From contig MEFV01000022.1 of assembly GCA_001725255.1 (NCBI GenBank), positions 1 to 45,082 on the forward strand: a stretch of 45,082 nt of DNA, in the 5' to 3' direction. Below are positions 37,260 through 45,022 of the stretch, piece by piece (position 1 is the first letter of the stretch; each line of letters starts with the position of its first letter). The notes beneath the pieces are model-generated. The model saw only the letters and a program-made list of their open reading frames with translations. It was not told where the DNA came from and ran no database searches. The DNA is from Comamonas sp. SCN 67-35. Lineage in GTDB: Bacteria > Pseudomonadota > Gammaproteobacteria > Burkholderiales > Burkholderiaceae_C. The position numbers and the translations under genes are program-made.

Positions 37260-38615
37260 ATGGCGCGACCGAAGAAAAGCGAAGCTCCCGACCTGTCCGA
37301 CCGGATAAATCTGACCGCTGGGGCAATCGAGCGCCTGACCTGTCCGGCTGACAAGCAACAGGCATTCATGCGCGACAGCGAAGCCCCAGGCCTGCGCGTG
37401 CGTGTAACCGCTGCCGGTGCGAAATCGTTTGTCTATGAGGCCAAGCTGAACCGGCAAACCATTCGCCGCACCATCGGGGACGTGAAGCTGTGGAACATCG
37501 AACAGGCCCGCACCGAAGCCCGACGCCTTGCCGTGGTACTGGACAACGGGCGAGACCCGAGAGAGATTGAGCGCCAACAACGGGCCGCCCAAGCAGCGCA
37601 AAAGGCCGCAGACGCCGCCCAGGCCGTCACTGTAGGCGAGGCATGGGCCACCTATTGCAAGGCACGCCGCCCGCATTGGGGCGAGCTGCACCAGCGCGAC
37701 CATGCAGGCATGATGGCCCCAGGGGGCGAGCCCAAGAAGCGCGGCAAGGGCACTACCGAGCCCGGCCCGCTGGCGCACTTCGCATCGATGCGCCTGGCGG
37801 ACGTGACGCCCGAGGCCGTGCAGGCATGGGCCAGCGATGAAGCTACCCGCCGCCCTACCCGCGCCCGGCTGGCCCTGAGCCTGCTGCACGCCTTCCTGAA
37901 CTGGTGCAGCGAACAAGCACAGTTTGCCGACGTGGTGGCGGACAAGAACCCAGCACACACCCGCCGAGCCCGTGAATCACTGCCGCTGCCCAAGCCCAAG
38001 CGCGACGCGCTGCTGAAAGAACAACTGCCCGCATGGTTCGCCGCCGTGAGCGCCATCAACCACCCGGCCATATCGACCTACCTGCAATGCCTGCTGCTGA
38101 CTGGCGCAAGGCCGGGCGAGTTGCTGACCCTGAAATGGGACGACGTGGATACGCAGTGGCAGGGGCTGACCATCCGCGACAAGGACGAAAGCAAGGGCGG
38201 GCAAGACGGGCACCGCATCATCCCGCTCACGCCCTACGTTCACCACCTGCTGGCGAGCCTGCCGCGCCATGGCCTCTACGTTTTCGCTGGCACCCGTGGC
38301 GAGCCGCTGCACAAGCCCAACGTGGCGCACACCAAGGCATGCGCCGTAGCTGGCCTGCAGGGGCTCACGCTGCACGGCCTGCGCCGCAGTTTCGGCAGTC
38401 TGTCCGAGTGGCTGGAACTGCCCGCCGGGGTTGTTGCGCAGATTCAGGGGCACAAGCCCAGCGCCACCGCTGAGAAGCATTACCGCGTGCGCCCCCTGGA
38501 CTTGCTGCGCGTGCACCATGAAAAGCTGGAAGCGTGGATTTTGGAACAGGCCGGGGTGCAGTTCGATGCCAACGCTGAGTCGGGCAAGCTGCGCATTATT
38601 GGGGGTGACAAATGA
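37260..38615 (+). CDS. int: Tyrosine integrase of the tRNA-His element
   Basis: The 451-residue integrase has an N-terminal arm-binding domain (LRVRVTAAGAKSFVYEAKL) and a C-terminal catalytic domain with Arg (TGARPGELL, about residue 284), HxxR (HGLRR, 372-375), His (QGHKPS, 398) and the nucleophile Tyr (EKHYRV, 408). The ATG at 37260 has a GGAG site eight bases before it; an upstream ATG at 37233 is less well supported. It sits 174 bases inside the tRNA-His fragment, pointing inward. The stop overlaps the next start (ATGA). Confidence 0.94.
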   Translation: MARPKKSEAPDLSDRINLTAGAIERLTCPADKQQAFMRDSEAPGLRVRVTAAGAKSFVYEAKLNRQTIRRTIGDVKLWNIEQARTEARRLAVVLDNGRDPREIERQQRAAQAAQKAADAAQAVTVGEAWATYCKARRPHWGELHQRDHAGMMAPGGEPKKRGKGTTEPGPLAHFASMRLADVTPEAVQAWASDEATRRPTRARLALSLLHAFLNWCSEQAQFADVVADKNPAHTRRARESLPLPKPKRDALLKEQLPAWFAAVSAINHPAISTYLQCLLLTGARPGELLTLKWDDVDTQWQGLTIRDKDESKGGQDGHRIIPLTPYVHHLLASLPRHGLYVFAGTRGEPLHKPNVAHTKACAVAGLQGLTLHGLRRSFGSLSEWLELPAGVVAQIQGHKPSATAEKHYRVRPLDLLRVHHEKLEAWILEQAGVQFDANAESGKLRIIGGDK

Positions 38616-39277
38616 GCTTGCCTGAGGTTGCGCGTGTCTTCGCTGTTCGCGAAATCCTGTGTGTTGAGGGCACCAATCCGAGCGTTGCACGTAGCGTGCA
38701 AGCTGCCTTTGATGGCGATGTTGGCGCCGCCCGGTGCTTGTCTGTTGCCCTAGCCGACCATAACCGTGGCACTGTCGCCCTCATGATGTGGCGTGGGCGA
38801 GTAAAGCGTGAAGCCTTCCGGGATTACTTCGCCAGCGTTTGGGACCATGACCATCGTCACATTATCAGCGCCGCCAAAACCCGCCGCACGCTAGCTGCGA
38901 TGTTCCGATACGCCGACTTCCAGAAACCCGCAGACATGCCCGAGCGCCTAACAGTGTGGCGGGGCACATCCAAGCTATCGCAGCGCGATGCAGTACGGGG
39001 CTATTCCTGGACATGGGACAGAGACACCGCCTGCTGGTTTGCCATGCGCTTTGCCGACCTCAACGGTTCCCCGATGGTGCTGCGAGCCGAAATCAATAAG
39101 GCTGACGTTGCGCTACTTCATGATGGCCGTAGCGAGCGGGAGGCGGTTTTGTTGCGCCCGCCTGCTGCTGTGGTTTGTGGCGATGTAGCCGACTGGCAAG
39201 TTGCAGCACGCCGATATGAGGCAGCAAAAAATGCCCCTCTCAAAGAGCCGGGCAAGCTGCGCGCTGTGAAATCTTGA
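38612..39277 (+). CDS. Putative ADP-ribosyltransferase-fold protein coupled to the integrase
   Basis: No close family is recognised for this 221-residue protein, but its C-terminal half has an R-S-E pattern: Arg117 in TVWRGTS, Ser132 in GYSWTWDRD followed by aromatic CWFA, and Glu175/Glu177 in RSEREAVL (ExE). That order and spacing resemble small NAD-dependent ADP-ribosyltransferases. The N-terminal half (residues 1-105) is predicted helical and unassigned. There is no signal peptide, so it would act in the cytoplasm on a host, phage or element target. It overlaps the integrase stop by four bases, so it is made with the integrase. Confidence 0.62.
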   Translation: MSLPEVARVFAVREILCVEGTNPSVARSVQAAFDGDVGAARCLSVALADHNRGTVALMMWRGRVKREAFRDYFASVWDHDHRHIISAAKTRRTLAAMFRYADFQKPADMPERLTVWRGTSKLSQRDAVRGYSWTWDRDTACWFAMRFADLNGSPMVLRAEINKADVALLHDGRSEREAVLLRPPAAVVCGDVADWQVAARRYEAAKNAPLKEPGKLRAVKS

Positions 39278-39286
39278 ATATCTCAA
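39274..39286. promoter_or_regulatory. Possible HigA operator before the toxin gene
   Basis: TTGA-N5-TCAA overlaps the stop codon of the upstream gene, followed by CATAAT (39293-39298) directly before the toxin ATG. HigA-type antitoxins bind short palindromes at their own promoter. The elements are short, so this is only suggestive. Confidence 0.35.
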
Positions 39287-39298
39287 AATTGGCATAAT

Positions 39299-39622
39299 AT
39301 GCACACTTGGACGGTAACGCTGCACCCGCTGGCAGAGTCGGAATTGATGGCCTTGCCTGCCGACATGCAGGCCCGTTTCCTGCGCATTGCCGAGCTGCTG
39401 GAAGACTACGGGCCGCAACGTGTGGGCCTGCCCCATGTGCGCCCGCTGGAAAGCAAGCTGTGGGAAATGCGCATGAAGGGCCGCGATGGCATTGCCCGCG
39501 CCGTGTACGCCGCCATCCAAGGCCGCCGCCTGCTGGTGCTGCATGTTTTCGTGAAGAAGACGCAAACCACACCGCGCGAGGCAATCGAAACTGCGCTGCT
39601 GCGCCTGAAGGACACGCCATGA
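39299..39622 (+). CDS. higB: HigB/RelE-superfamily toxin (Gp49-like)
   Basis: This 107-residue protein matches the phage-derived Gp49-like group of RelE toxins: WTVTLHPLAESELMALPADMQARF, VRPLESKLWEMRMKGRDGIARAVYAA and LLVLHVFVKKTQTTPREAIETA. Such toxins are mRNA interferases acting on the ribosome. It precedes its antitoxin, the order typical of higBA, with an ATGA overlap. Its role is probably maintenance of the element or phage defence. Confidence 0.9.
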   Translation: MHTWTVTLHPLAESELMALPADMQARFLRIAELLEDYGPQRVGLPHVRPLESKLWEMRMKGRDGIARAVYAAIQGRRLLVLHVFVKKTQTTPREAIETALLRLKDTP

Positions 39623-39897
39623 AGACGCTAAAGACATTGAAAGCCGAGCTACTGAAGCACCCGGACACGCGGGCCGAATATGAAGCGCTGGCCGATGAAT
39701 TTTCCCTGGCACGCGAGCTGATTGCCGCACGCACCAGCGCAGGCCTGACGCAAGCCGACGTAGCCGAGCGCATGGGCACTGGGCAAAGCACCGTTGCGCG
39801 ACTGGAAAGTGGCACGGGCACGCCATCGCTACGCAGTGTGCAACGCTACGCCCAGGCCGTGGGCCGCCGCGCTGTGGTGCGACTGGAACACGCATGA
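39619..39897 (+). CDS. higA: HigA-type XRE antitoxin
   Basis: The 92-residue protein begins MKTLKTLKAELLKHPDTRAEY. An XRE helix-turn-helix covers about residues 35-85 (RTSAGLTQADVAERMGTGQSTVARLESG). It should neutralise the HigB-like toxin and repress the operon. The start overlaps the toxin stop by four bases. Confidence 0.92.
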   Translation: MKTLKTLKAELLKHPDTRAEYEALADEFSLARELIAARTSAGLTQADVAERMGTGQSTVARLESGTGTPSLRSVQRYAQAVGRRAVVRLEHA

Positions 39898-39906
39898 ACC
39901 CGCGAA

Positions 39907-39973
39907 GCCCCGGCGCGGACTGACCGGGGCAAAGGCGGGGCCGCAAGGTGCGGAAACACCAGAGCAGCCCCTG
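39907..39973 (+). ncRNA. Structured RNA-like leader after higA
   Basis: Two helices are visible: GCCCCGG/CCGGGGC (39907-39913 with 39924-39930), and an outer GGGGC/GCCCC (39937-39941 with 39967-39971) around CCGCA-AGG-TGCGG (39941-39953; the C at 39941 can serve only one helix). An alternative GGTG/CACC pairing competes. It lies 27 bases before the next gene. It may be a leader or processed RNA; family not identified. Confidence 0.45.
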
Positions 39974-39999
39974 ACCATCGTCAAAACGGAGCTTTGAAA

Positions 40000-40251
40000 A
40001 TGGCTGTTGCTACTGTATCAACCCCCCAAGCGCTGGGCGAACATTACGCGCCGTCTGCAACTTTGAATCACGTATTGTTGGCCCAATCCAACGGATATCA
40101 GTTATGGCGAACTGTTGCTAAGCGGGACGGTTTCCAGCCTCTTGACCGCGTGGACTTCCAAATCCTGGATGACGGCGAATGGGTGGCGTCCCATTCCCGC
40201 GAAAGTGGAGCGCGCCTACTTTTTCAGGCGCTTTCAAAACGCCTCGCGTAA
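40000..40251 (+). CDS. Small unknown element protein
   Basis: I do not recognise this 83-residue protein, which begins MAVATVSTPQALGEHY. It has a GGAG site at 39988-39991, eight bases before the ATG. The sequence is mixed alpha/beta with no membrane segment or signal (YQLWRTVAKRDGFQPLDRVDFQILDDGEWVASH). It lies between the structured leader and the C4-like RNA, and could be an immunity or early-control protein of the element. An in-frame TTG two codons upstream is less likely. Confidence 0.62.
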   Translation: MAVATVSTPQALGEHYAPSATLNHVLLAQSNGYQLWRTVAKRDGFQPLDRVDFQILDDGEWVASHSRESGARLLFQALSKRLA

Positions 40252-40258
40252 CCGTTAC

Positions 40259-40322
40259 GCCCCAGCTAGGCAGGGCCGCAATCCTGCTGAAAAGTCGGAC
40301 ACCTTCACCGACCTGCTGGGGC
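40259..40322 (+). ncRNA. C4-like antisense RNA
   Basis: A three-way junction: P1 GCCCCAGC/GCTGGGGC (40259-40266 with 40315-40322), P2 GCAGG/CCTGC (40270-40274 with 40283-40287; loop GCCGCAAT), and P3 GTCGG/CCGAC (40294-40298 with 40308-40312; loop ACACCTTCA). Shape and the GTCGGACACCTTCACCGAC core fit my recollection of phage P1/P7 C4 antisense RNA. The P3 loop can pair at 8 of 9 positions with 40342-40350, which contains the AAGGAG ribosome-binding site of the next gene. C4 RNAs are cut from the leader of the operon they repress, and this position matches. Confidence 0.75.
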
Positions 40323-40341
40323 ACCTTTTGAGGGCCGCACT

Positions 40342-40350
40342 TGAAGGAGT
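40342..40350 (+). promoter_or_regulatory. Ribosome-binding site and predicted C4-like target
   Basis: TGAAGGAGT holds the AAGGAG Shine-Dalgarno, seven bases before a TTG start at 40357. It is complementary to the ACACCTTCA loop of the upstream RNA except for one A-A mismatch. Pairing would hide the site from the ribosome. Confidence 0.6.
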
Positions 40351-40356
40351 GCCACT

Positions 40357-41238
40357 TTGCCGACATACAACGAAACTACCGGCACTTGGGAGCCGGACGA
40401 GGATGAAATTGATGCCGCTGCCGAGCATGAAATTCTGCTTAGGCACATCGGCAAGGCACCCGCCCAGCCTGCGCCGCTGCCAAACCCCATTCTGTTTCAT
40501 CCTGACCTAGCGGATAGAGAGTTTGGGAGCCATCTGCTATCGGTGCCAAAGCTGACCGAATGGGCCGCAAAGCAAGGGCTAGAGGTTGTCGCACAGCCGC
40601 CTATCGAGCGTTTCAAGTTCGTTCAAGTGGAGGCGCTTTTGTGCGCCATCGAGCGCGCCGCAATGGACAGCGCACCCGAACCGATGGCCGCCGCAGTTGT
40701 GCAAGCAACGCCGCACCTAGCGCAAAACCGCGCCGCCGAAATCGCCCCGCGCTGGCTGGTGAGTGCCGATGCCCACCAACAATGGCGACGCCTGCTAGAA
40801 AAAGCAATTGAGGCGGGCGAGCTTGCATTGCTGCACTTCGGTTCAAAGCTGCCGGTTCAAGTCGGTTCCGAGCCCCAGGCCGCAGCGCCTGCGCCCGTGG
40901 TGACAGGCAGCGCCAGCAATGCGCCAGAAATGACCCCGTCGCCGGTGGCAACCGGTCATGTTGCATTCGCATTTGATGGCCTGCGAGGATGGAATGAAAG
41001 GGCGTGGAAAGACAATTTAGGAAGCCCGCCAAAGTGGCTAGATAGCTGCATTGCGATACGTGGGCAACAAGGGATTAGGGAACACCATTGGAACCCCGTT
41101 CTTATCGGTGCCGCGCTGGTGCGCAATGGACACGCGAAGCAGAACAGCATTCGCGCAAGGTTCCAAACCAAGCCACAGCTACGAGACTGGTTAGAGGCAT
41201 GGAAAACCTACGAGGCCGACTATCTCGACAACGATTGA
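40357..41238 (+). CDS. Unknown element protein with TTG start, predicted target of the C4-like RNA
   Basis: The 293-residue protein starts at TTG (M-PTYNETTGTWEPDEDEID), decided by the AAGGAG site seven bases upstream; no ATG lies near. The N-terminus is acidic. A middle part (residues 60-150) is predicted helical (FKFVQVEALLCAIERAA, RWLVSADAHQQWRRLLEKAIEAGELALLHF). A Pro/Ala linker follows, then a C-terminal region rich in Trp and Arg (LRGWNERAWKDNLG, NSIRARFQTKPQLRDWLEAW). No known domain is recognised. By analogy with P1 it could be an antirepressor or an early gene of the element. Confidence 0.72.
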   Translation: MPTYNETTGTWEPDEDEIDAAAEHEILLRHIGKAPAQPAPLPNPILFHPDLADREFGSHLLSVPKLTEWAAKQGLEVVAQPPIERFKFVQVEALLCAIERAAMDSAPEPMAAAVVQATPHLAQNRAAEIAPRWLVSADAHQQWRRLLEKAIEAGELALLHFGSKLPVQVGSEPQAAAPAPVVTGSASNAPEMTPSPVATGHVAFAFDGLRGWNERAWKDNLGSPPKWLDSCIAIRGQQGIREHHWNPVLIGAALVRNGHAKQNSIRARFQTKPQLRDWLEAWKTYEADYLDND

Positions 41239-41374
41239 AACGCCGCCAGAACCCCGGGGGTGAACCCTGGATTTTTAGGGAAATCGCCCGCAGACCCGCA
41301 TGAATGCTTGATTCCAGAACCTTGGGGTTATTCGGATAAATCCGGGGTTTGAAGCGCTCCAGCTTCTGAGGAGG

Positions 41375-42298
41375 CTACGTGGTTAAAGTATTCGCCTCTA
41401 TACAGGCTTGTGCGATCGCTTGATCGCCGAGGTATTTTGCTTCAGCTTCTACTGGCGTCACATGGCCGATGGAGCCGAGCAATCTCCGGGTGTTGAACCA
41501 GTGCACCCACTCGAGGGTGGCCAGCTCCAGTTGCTGGCGTGAGCGCCATGGCCCCAAGCGCCTGATGACCTCGGTCTTGTACAGGCCGTTGACGGTCTCG
41601 GCCAGAGCGTTGTCATAGGCATCGCCCGTGGAGCCCACCGAGGCAGCCACGCCCGCTTCATGCAGGCGCTGGCTGTAGCGTAGCGACAGGTATTGCGACC
41701 CCCTATCACCGTGATGCGTGAGCATGCCCGGCTCGGGTTGGCGCGCGTGCAGTGCCTGCTCCAGCGCGTCGAGCACGAAGTCCGTCGTCATACTGGCGCT
41801 GGTCTGCCAGCCGACGATGCGCCGTGCAAAGGCATCGGTGACGAAGGCCACGTACAGCCAGCCCTGCCAGGTGGACACATAGGTGAAGTCCACCACCCAC
41901 AGCTGGTTGGGGCGCTCAGCATGAAAGTTGCGCTGCACCCGATCGAACGGGCACGGTGTGTTTGTATCGGGCACCGTCGTACGCACCCGTTTGCCGCGGT
42001 GTGCGCCTTCAATGCCCAGGTGCTTCATCAGCCGCGCCACCGTGCAGCGGGCCACTGCAATGCCTTCACGCTGAAGCTGGCGCCAGACCTTGCGCACACC
42101 GTAGACCCGCCAGTTCTCCTGGAACACACGTTCGATCTGGGGCAGCAGCGCTGCATCGCGTCTGGCCCTGTCACTGTGCAACTGACAATCGCGCTGGCGC
42201 GCTGCGTGACGCCAGTAGCACGACGGGGCCAGCTGCAGGACCTTGCAGATGGGCTCGACCCCGTAGGTGCCGCGGTGTTCATCGATGAAGTGCTTCAT
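41375..42298 (-). CDS. IS3-family transposase OrfB (DDE integrase domain)
   Basis: The 307-residue protein begins [20 protein letters not shown]. It has an HTH-like region ([26 protein letters not shown]) and the catalytic Asp, Asp, Glu in [18 protein letters not shown] and [12 protein letters not shown]. It appears intact. The ATG overlaps the orfA stop by four bases, and an OrfAB fusion by -1 frameshifting is also possible from the slippery site upstream. Confidence 0.93.
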   Translation of the reverse strand: MKHFIDEHRGTYGVEPICKVLQLAPSCYWRHAARQRDCQLHSDRARRDAALLPQIERVFQENWRVYGVRKVWRQLQREGIAVARCTVARLMKHLGIEGAHRGKRVRTTVPDTNTPCPFDRVQRNFHAERPNQLWVVDFTYVSTWQGWLYVAFVTDAFARRIVGWQTSASMTTDFVLDALEQALHARQPEPGMLTHHGDRGSQYLSLRYSQRLHEAGVAASVGSTGDAYDNALAETVNGLYKTEVIRRLGPWRSRQQLELATLEWVHWFNTRRLLGSIGHVTPVEAEAKYLGDQAIAQACIEANTLTT

Positions 42299-42618
42299 CT
42301 CTTCAAATTGCGGTCGAGCTCCGCCTGGGCGAAAAAAGCGCTGGCCAGCTTCAGGATCTCATTGGCGCGGCGCAGCTCGCGGTTCTCTCGCTCCAAGGTC
42401 TTGATGCGCTCACGCTCATCAGTGGTGATGCCTGGGCGCTGGCCGCTGTCGATCTCGGCGCGCTTGACCCATTCGAGCAGTGTCACGGGATTGCAGCCGA
42501 TCTTGGGGGCGATCGACTCGACGGCCTTCCACAGCGATGAGTGGTGCTCTCGGCACTCGTGCACCATGCGCACGGCGCGCTCGCGCACCTCGGGTGAGAA
42601 CTTGGTTTGGTTTGCCAT
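42295..42618 (-). CDS. IS3-family transposase OrfA
   Basis: The 107-residue protein begins [19 protein letters not shown]. It has a DNA-binding helix-turn-helix (residues 5-50) and a leucine-zipper-like helix ([23 protein letters not shown]). Near its end a T-TTT-TTC heptamer (42337-42331 on the minus strand) lies in the reading frame. A -1 slip there enters an open frame that continues into orfB. Confidence 0.92.
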   Translation of the reverse strand: MANQTKFSPEVRERAVRMVHECREHHSSLWKAVESIAPKIGCNPVTLLEWVKRAEIDSGQRPGITTDERERIKTLERENRELRRANEILKLASAFFAQAELDRNLKR

Positions 42619-42724
42619 GGGCTCTATCCTCTCAGAGTGTTGAGCCTCCTCAAAACCCGGGGCGATTCAGTTGTCGCAATTCGCCCATACCTAGCCCGTG
42701 CTGCTGGGTTGAAAGCAAATTGCG

Positions 42725-42958
42725 ATGCAAGCAACGAATCACAGCGCTGTATCTGAGCCCCAGCAGTTCCCCCCGCTGGAACTGGAAACCCGCCCCCGCG
42801 TGCCGACTGAGCAAGCCGCGCACTACCTGAACCGCCGCCCGCAGACCCTGCGGGGCTGGGCCTGCGCCGAAACCTTCCCGGATGGCCTGCGGCCCGTCCG
42901 CATCAATGGCCGCTTGGGCTGGCCTGTTGCTGGCATCCGTGCCGTGCTGGGGGTATGA
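42725..42958 (+). CDS. AlpA/MerR-like DNA-binding protein
   Basis: The 77-residue protein has an unstructured N-terminus and an HTH_17-like domain from residue 28 (PTEQAAHYLNRRPQTLRGWA), with a wing segment (LRPVRINGRLGWPVAGIRAVLG). Such small proteins regulate excision or replication genes in prophages and integrative elements. It lies 72 bases to the right of the IS and one base before the next gene. Confidence 0.8.
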   Translation: MQATNHSAVSEPQQFPPLELETRPRVPTEQAAHYLNRRPQTLRGWACAETFPDGLRPVRINGRLGWPVAGIRAVLGV

Positions 42959-42959
42959 C

Positions 42960-43324
42960 ATGAGCGCCCCCCGAAAAAGCCAAGCCCCGGCACCTCTCAC
43001 AGCAACCGGGGCTCAGGGCGAACAACTTAGCTTTCTTCCGCCGCCGCCATTTTGCCCGACATGGCCCAAACGTGGAACCCTTGCCGATAAGGCGCTGGGG
43101 ATGCTGATGGATGGCCGCGTGATTGACCACCCGGAATTTGAGGATGCCACGCAGTCCTGGCGCTTGGGGGCCGTGATTTCACGTTGCGCGCGTTTGGCTG
43201 GCCAGTGGAAACCATCGAAATCCCGAGTCCCACGGAGCACAGCCCCGACCGCGTGATTGCGCTTTACCGCCTTGATGGCAAATACACCGCGCAAGCCTTG
43301 GCAATGAATGGGGGTGCAGTCTGA
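42960..43324 (+). pseudogene. Winged-helix-like protein gene with a one-base frameshift
   Basis: As read, the frame gives 98 residues: a good start (MSAPRKSQAPAP.. KALGMLMDGRVIDHPEFEDATQSWRLGAVI), then an unlikely Ser/Arg/Pro end stopping at 43256. One extra T in the run at 43177-43179 would give AVIFTLRAFGWPVETIEIPS and an open frame to a TGA at 43322-43324, overlapping the next ATG (ATGA). That restored 121-residue protein resembles short helix-turn-helix proteins of phage replication modules. This is either a real mutation or a base-calling error. Confidence 0.68.
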
Positions 43325-45018
43325 TGGCCGCAGATATTGACCGTGCACGCGAAGCGCTGCAGGCCATCCCGCCGGACGTGCCGCGTGATGATTGGGTGCG
43401 TGCGGGCATGGCCGCCCAAGCCGCCGGGCTGGAGTTTGCCGACTTTGACGCTTGGAGTGCCGGGGCCACGAACTACGATGCCCGAGCCTGCCGCGACACG
43501 TGGCGCAGTTTCAAACCGGGCCGGGGTGTAGGCGCTGGCACGTTGTACCGCGTGGCCGCTGAACACGGCTGGCGCATGGGTGAGAGCAAACCCCTGCAAC
43601 ACCCGCAGCAAGCCCCTAGGAAGGCCACACAGTCGCAGCGCAAGCCCGTCCCAAGCATGACCCCTGCCGATGTGTGGGCGCGCTGCGAGTCTGCCACCCC
43701 GAATCATCCGTACTGCGAGCGTAAGGACATCGATGGCGCACCGCTTGCGGGGCTTCGTGTCGTGCCCCATGGCGACGCGCTGCGCATTGCCGGGCAGAAC
43801 ATGGCCGGGGCTTTGGTGGTGCCTGCACTGGCTGCTGATGGCACTTTGCAGAGTCTGCAACTGATACCGCCACCTGGCGCTGGAAAAAAGCTGAACCTGC
43901 CCGGCGCACCGATGGCCGGGGCTCGGTTCATCGTGAGCACACCCGAGGCCGGACAGCCGATGTACTTGTGCGAGGGTATCGGGCAAGCATGGGCCTGCTG
44001 GCAGGCCACCGGGCACGCCGCAATCTGCTGCTTTGGCTGGGGCAACTTGGGCACCGTGGCGCGCGCTATTCGCAAAGGGGACACCGCCGCCCGGCTGGTG
44101 CTGGTGCCTGATGTGGGCAAGGAAGGCGACGCGCTGCGCATCGCCGCTGAGCTTGATTGCAAGGTAGCAACCATGCCCGAAGGCGAGCCGCAAAACTTCG
44201 ATTGCAACGACTTCGCACAGCGTGAAGGTGCCGACGTGCTGGCCGATTTGCTGGAACGTGCCAGCGAGCCGCCCAGGCCCGCGCCGCTGCTGCCCGTGGT
44301 TGATGTTGCCGGGGTGCTGAGCCATCCGAGCGCCCCGCCGCGCTTTGTGTGGGGGCAGTACCTGCCGCGCCAGCAAGTGGCATTGCTGGGCGCGCACGGG
44401 GGCACCGGCAAAAGCACGATTGCATTGATGCTGGCCGTTTGCGTCGCATCGGGGCGCGAGCTTTTCGGGCATGAAACCGAACAGGGCCGCGTGGTGTTTG
44501 CTTCGCTGGAAGATGGCGCGGACGTGGTACGCCACCGCCTAGCCTTCATATGCCAGCAATGGGGAATGGCACCGCACGCCCTGGCGCAAAACCTTGTGAT
44601 AGCCGATGGCACAAGCCACCCGGAACTATTCACCGCTGAGCGCCGCGAGCAAGGGCACACCACGCCCAGCTATGCCGAACTGCGCGAGCTTGCGAAGCGG
44701 GCCGCGCTGCTGGTAGTCGACAACGCCAGCGACGCCTACGGGGGCGATGAAATCCAACGCCAGCAAGTGCGCGCCTTCATTCGCTGCCTGGCCGAAATCG
44801 CACGCGCCGAAGATTGCGCTGTGCTGCTGCTGGCACACGTGGATAAGGGCACAAGCCGCACGCGCAAGGCCGAAGGCGGCGAGGGCTACAGCGGTTCAAC
44901 GGCCTGGAATAACAGCGTGCGAAGCCGCCTATTCATGGCCCGCGCTGAGGATGGCACCCTGAGCCTGGAACACCAGAAAAGCAACCTAGTACGTCAACAC
45001 GTAAATTACGGAACGTAA
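43324..45018 (+). CDS. Primase-helicase fusion replication protein, probably truncated
   Basis: The 564-residue product has a PriCT-2-like region (residues 5-80: WVRAGMAAQAAG, RDTWRSFKPGRG), a Toprim-like primase region (YLCEGIGQAWA with Glu near 217; LVLVPDVGKEGDALRIA), and a RepA/AAA_25 helicase with Walker A GAHGGTGKST (356-365), Walker B RAALLVVDNASDAYGG and a LLLAHVDKG sensor. Such fusions replicate phage and integrative elements. The reading after QKSNL (VRQHVNYGT, stop at 45018) does not look like family sequence, so the C-terminus seems replaced by another insertion near 44990. Confidence 0.85.
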   Translation: MAADIDRAREALQAIPPDVPRDDWVRAGMAAQAAGLEFADFDAWSAGATNYDARACRDTWRSFKPGRGVGAGTLYRVAAEHGWRMGESKPLQHPQQAPRKATQSQRKPVPSMTPADVWARCESATPNHPYCERKDIDGAPLAGLRVVPHGDALRIAGQNMAGALVVPALAADGTLQSLQLIPPPGAGKKLNLPGAPMAGARFIVSTPEAGQPMYLCEGIGQAWACWQATGHAAICCFGWGNLGTVARAIRKGDTAARLVLVPDVGKEGDALRIAAELDCKVATMPEGEPQNFDCNDFAQREGADVLADLLERASEPPRPAPLLPVVDVAGVLSHPSAPPRFVWGQYLPRQQVALLGAHGGTGKSTIALMLAVCVASGRELFGHETEQGRVVFASLEDGADVVRHRLAFICQQWGMAPHALAQNLVIADGTSHPELFTAERREQGHTTPSYAELRELAKRAALLVVDNASDAYGGDEIQRQQVRAFIRCLAEIARAEDCAVLLLAHVDKGTSRTRKAEGGEGYSGSTAWNNSVRSRLFMARAEDGTLSLEHQKSNLVRQHVNYGT

Positions 45019-45022
45019 TGGC
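45008..45022. repeat. Inverted repeat at the apparent replicase breakpoint
   Basis: ATTACG-GAA-CGTAAT is a perfect 6-bp palindrome and overlaps CGTAA-A-TTACG (45001-45011). It lies just after the point where the replication protein stops resembling its family. It could be the end of a second inserted element that continues beyond the window. Confidence 0.4.

Larger units (their letters stand above)
41367..42652. mobile_element. IS3-family insertion sequence, 1,286 bp
   Basis: Ends are TGAGGAGGCT (41367-41376) and its inverted copy AGCCTCCTCA (42643-42652), with the TG..CA termini of IS3 elements. The element carries orfA and orfB on the minus strand. Flanks are TTC on the left and AAA on the right, so no target duplication is visible. 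That implies loss by recombination, or deletion next to the insertion. The orfB stop lies in the left repeat. Confidence 0.9.

Noticed and set aside
41239..41366. Coding remnant left of the IS
   Set aside because: Short GC-rich and AT-rich mix without an open frame that continues on the other side of the IS.
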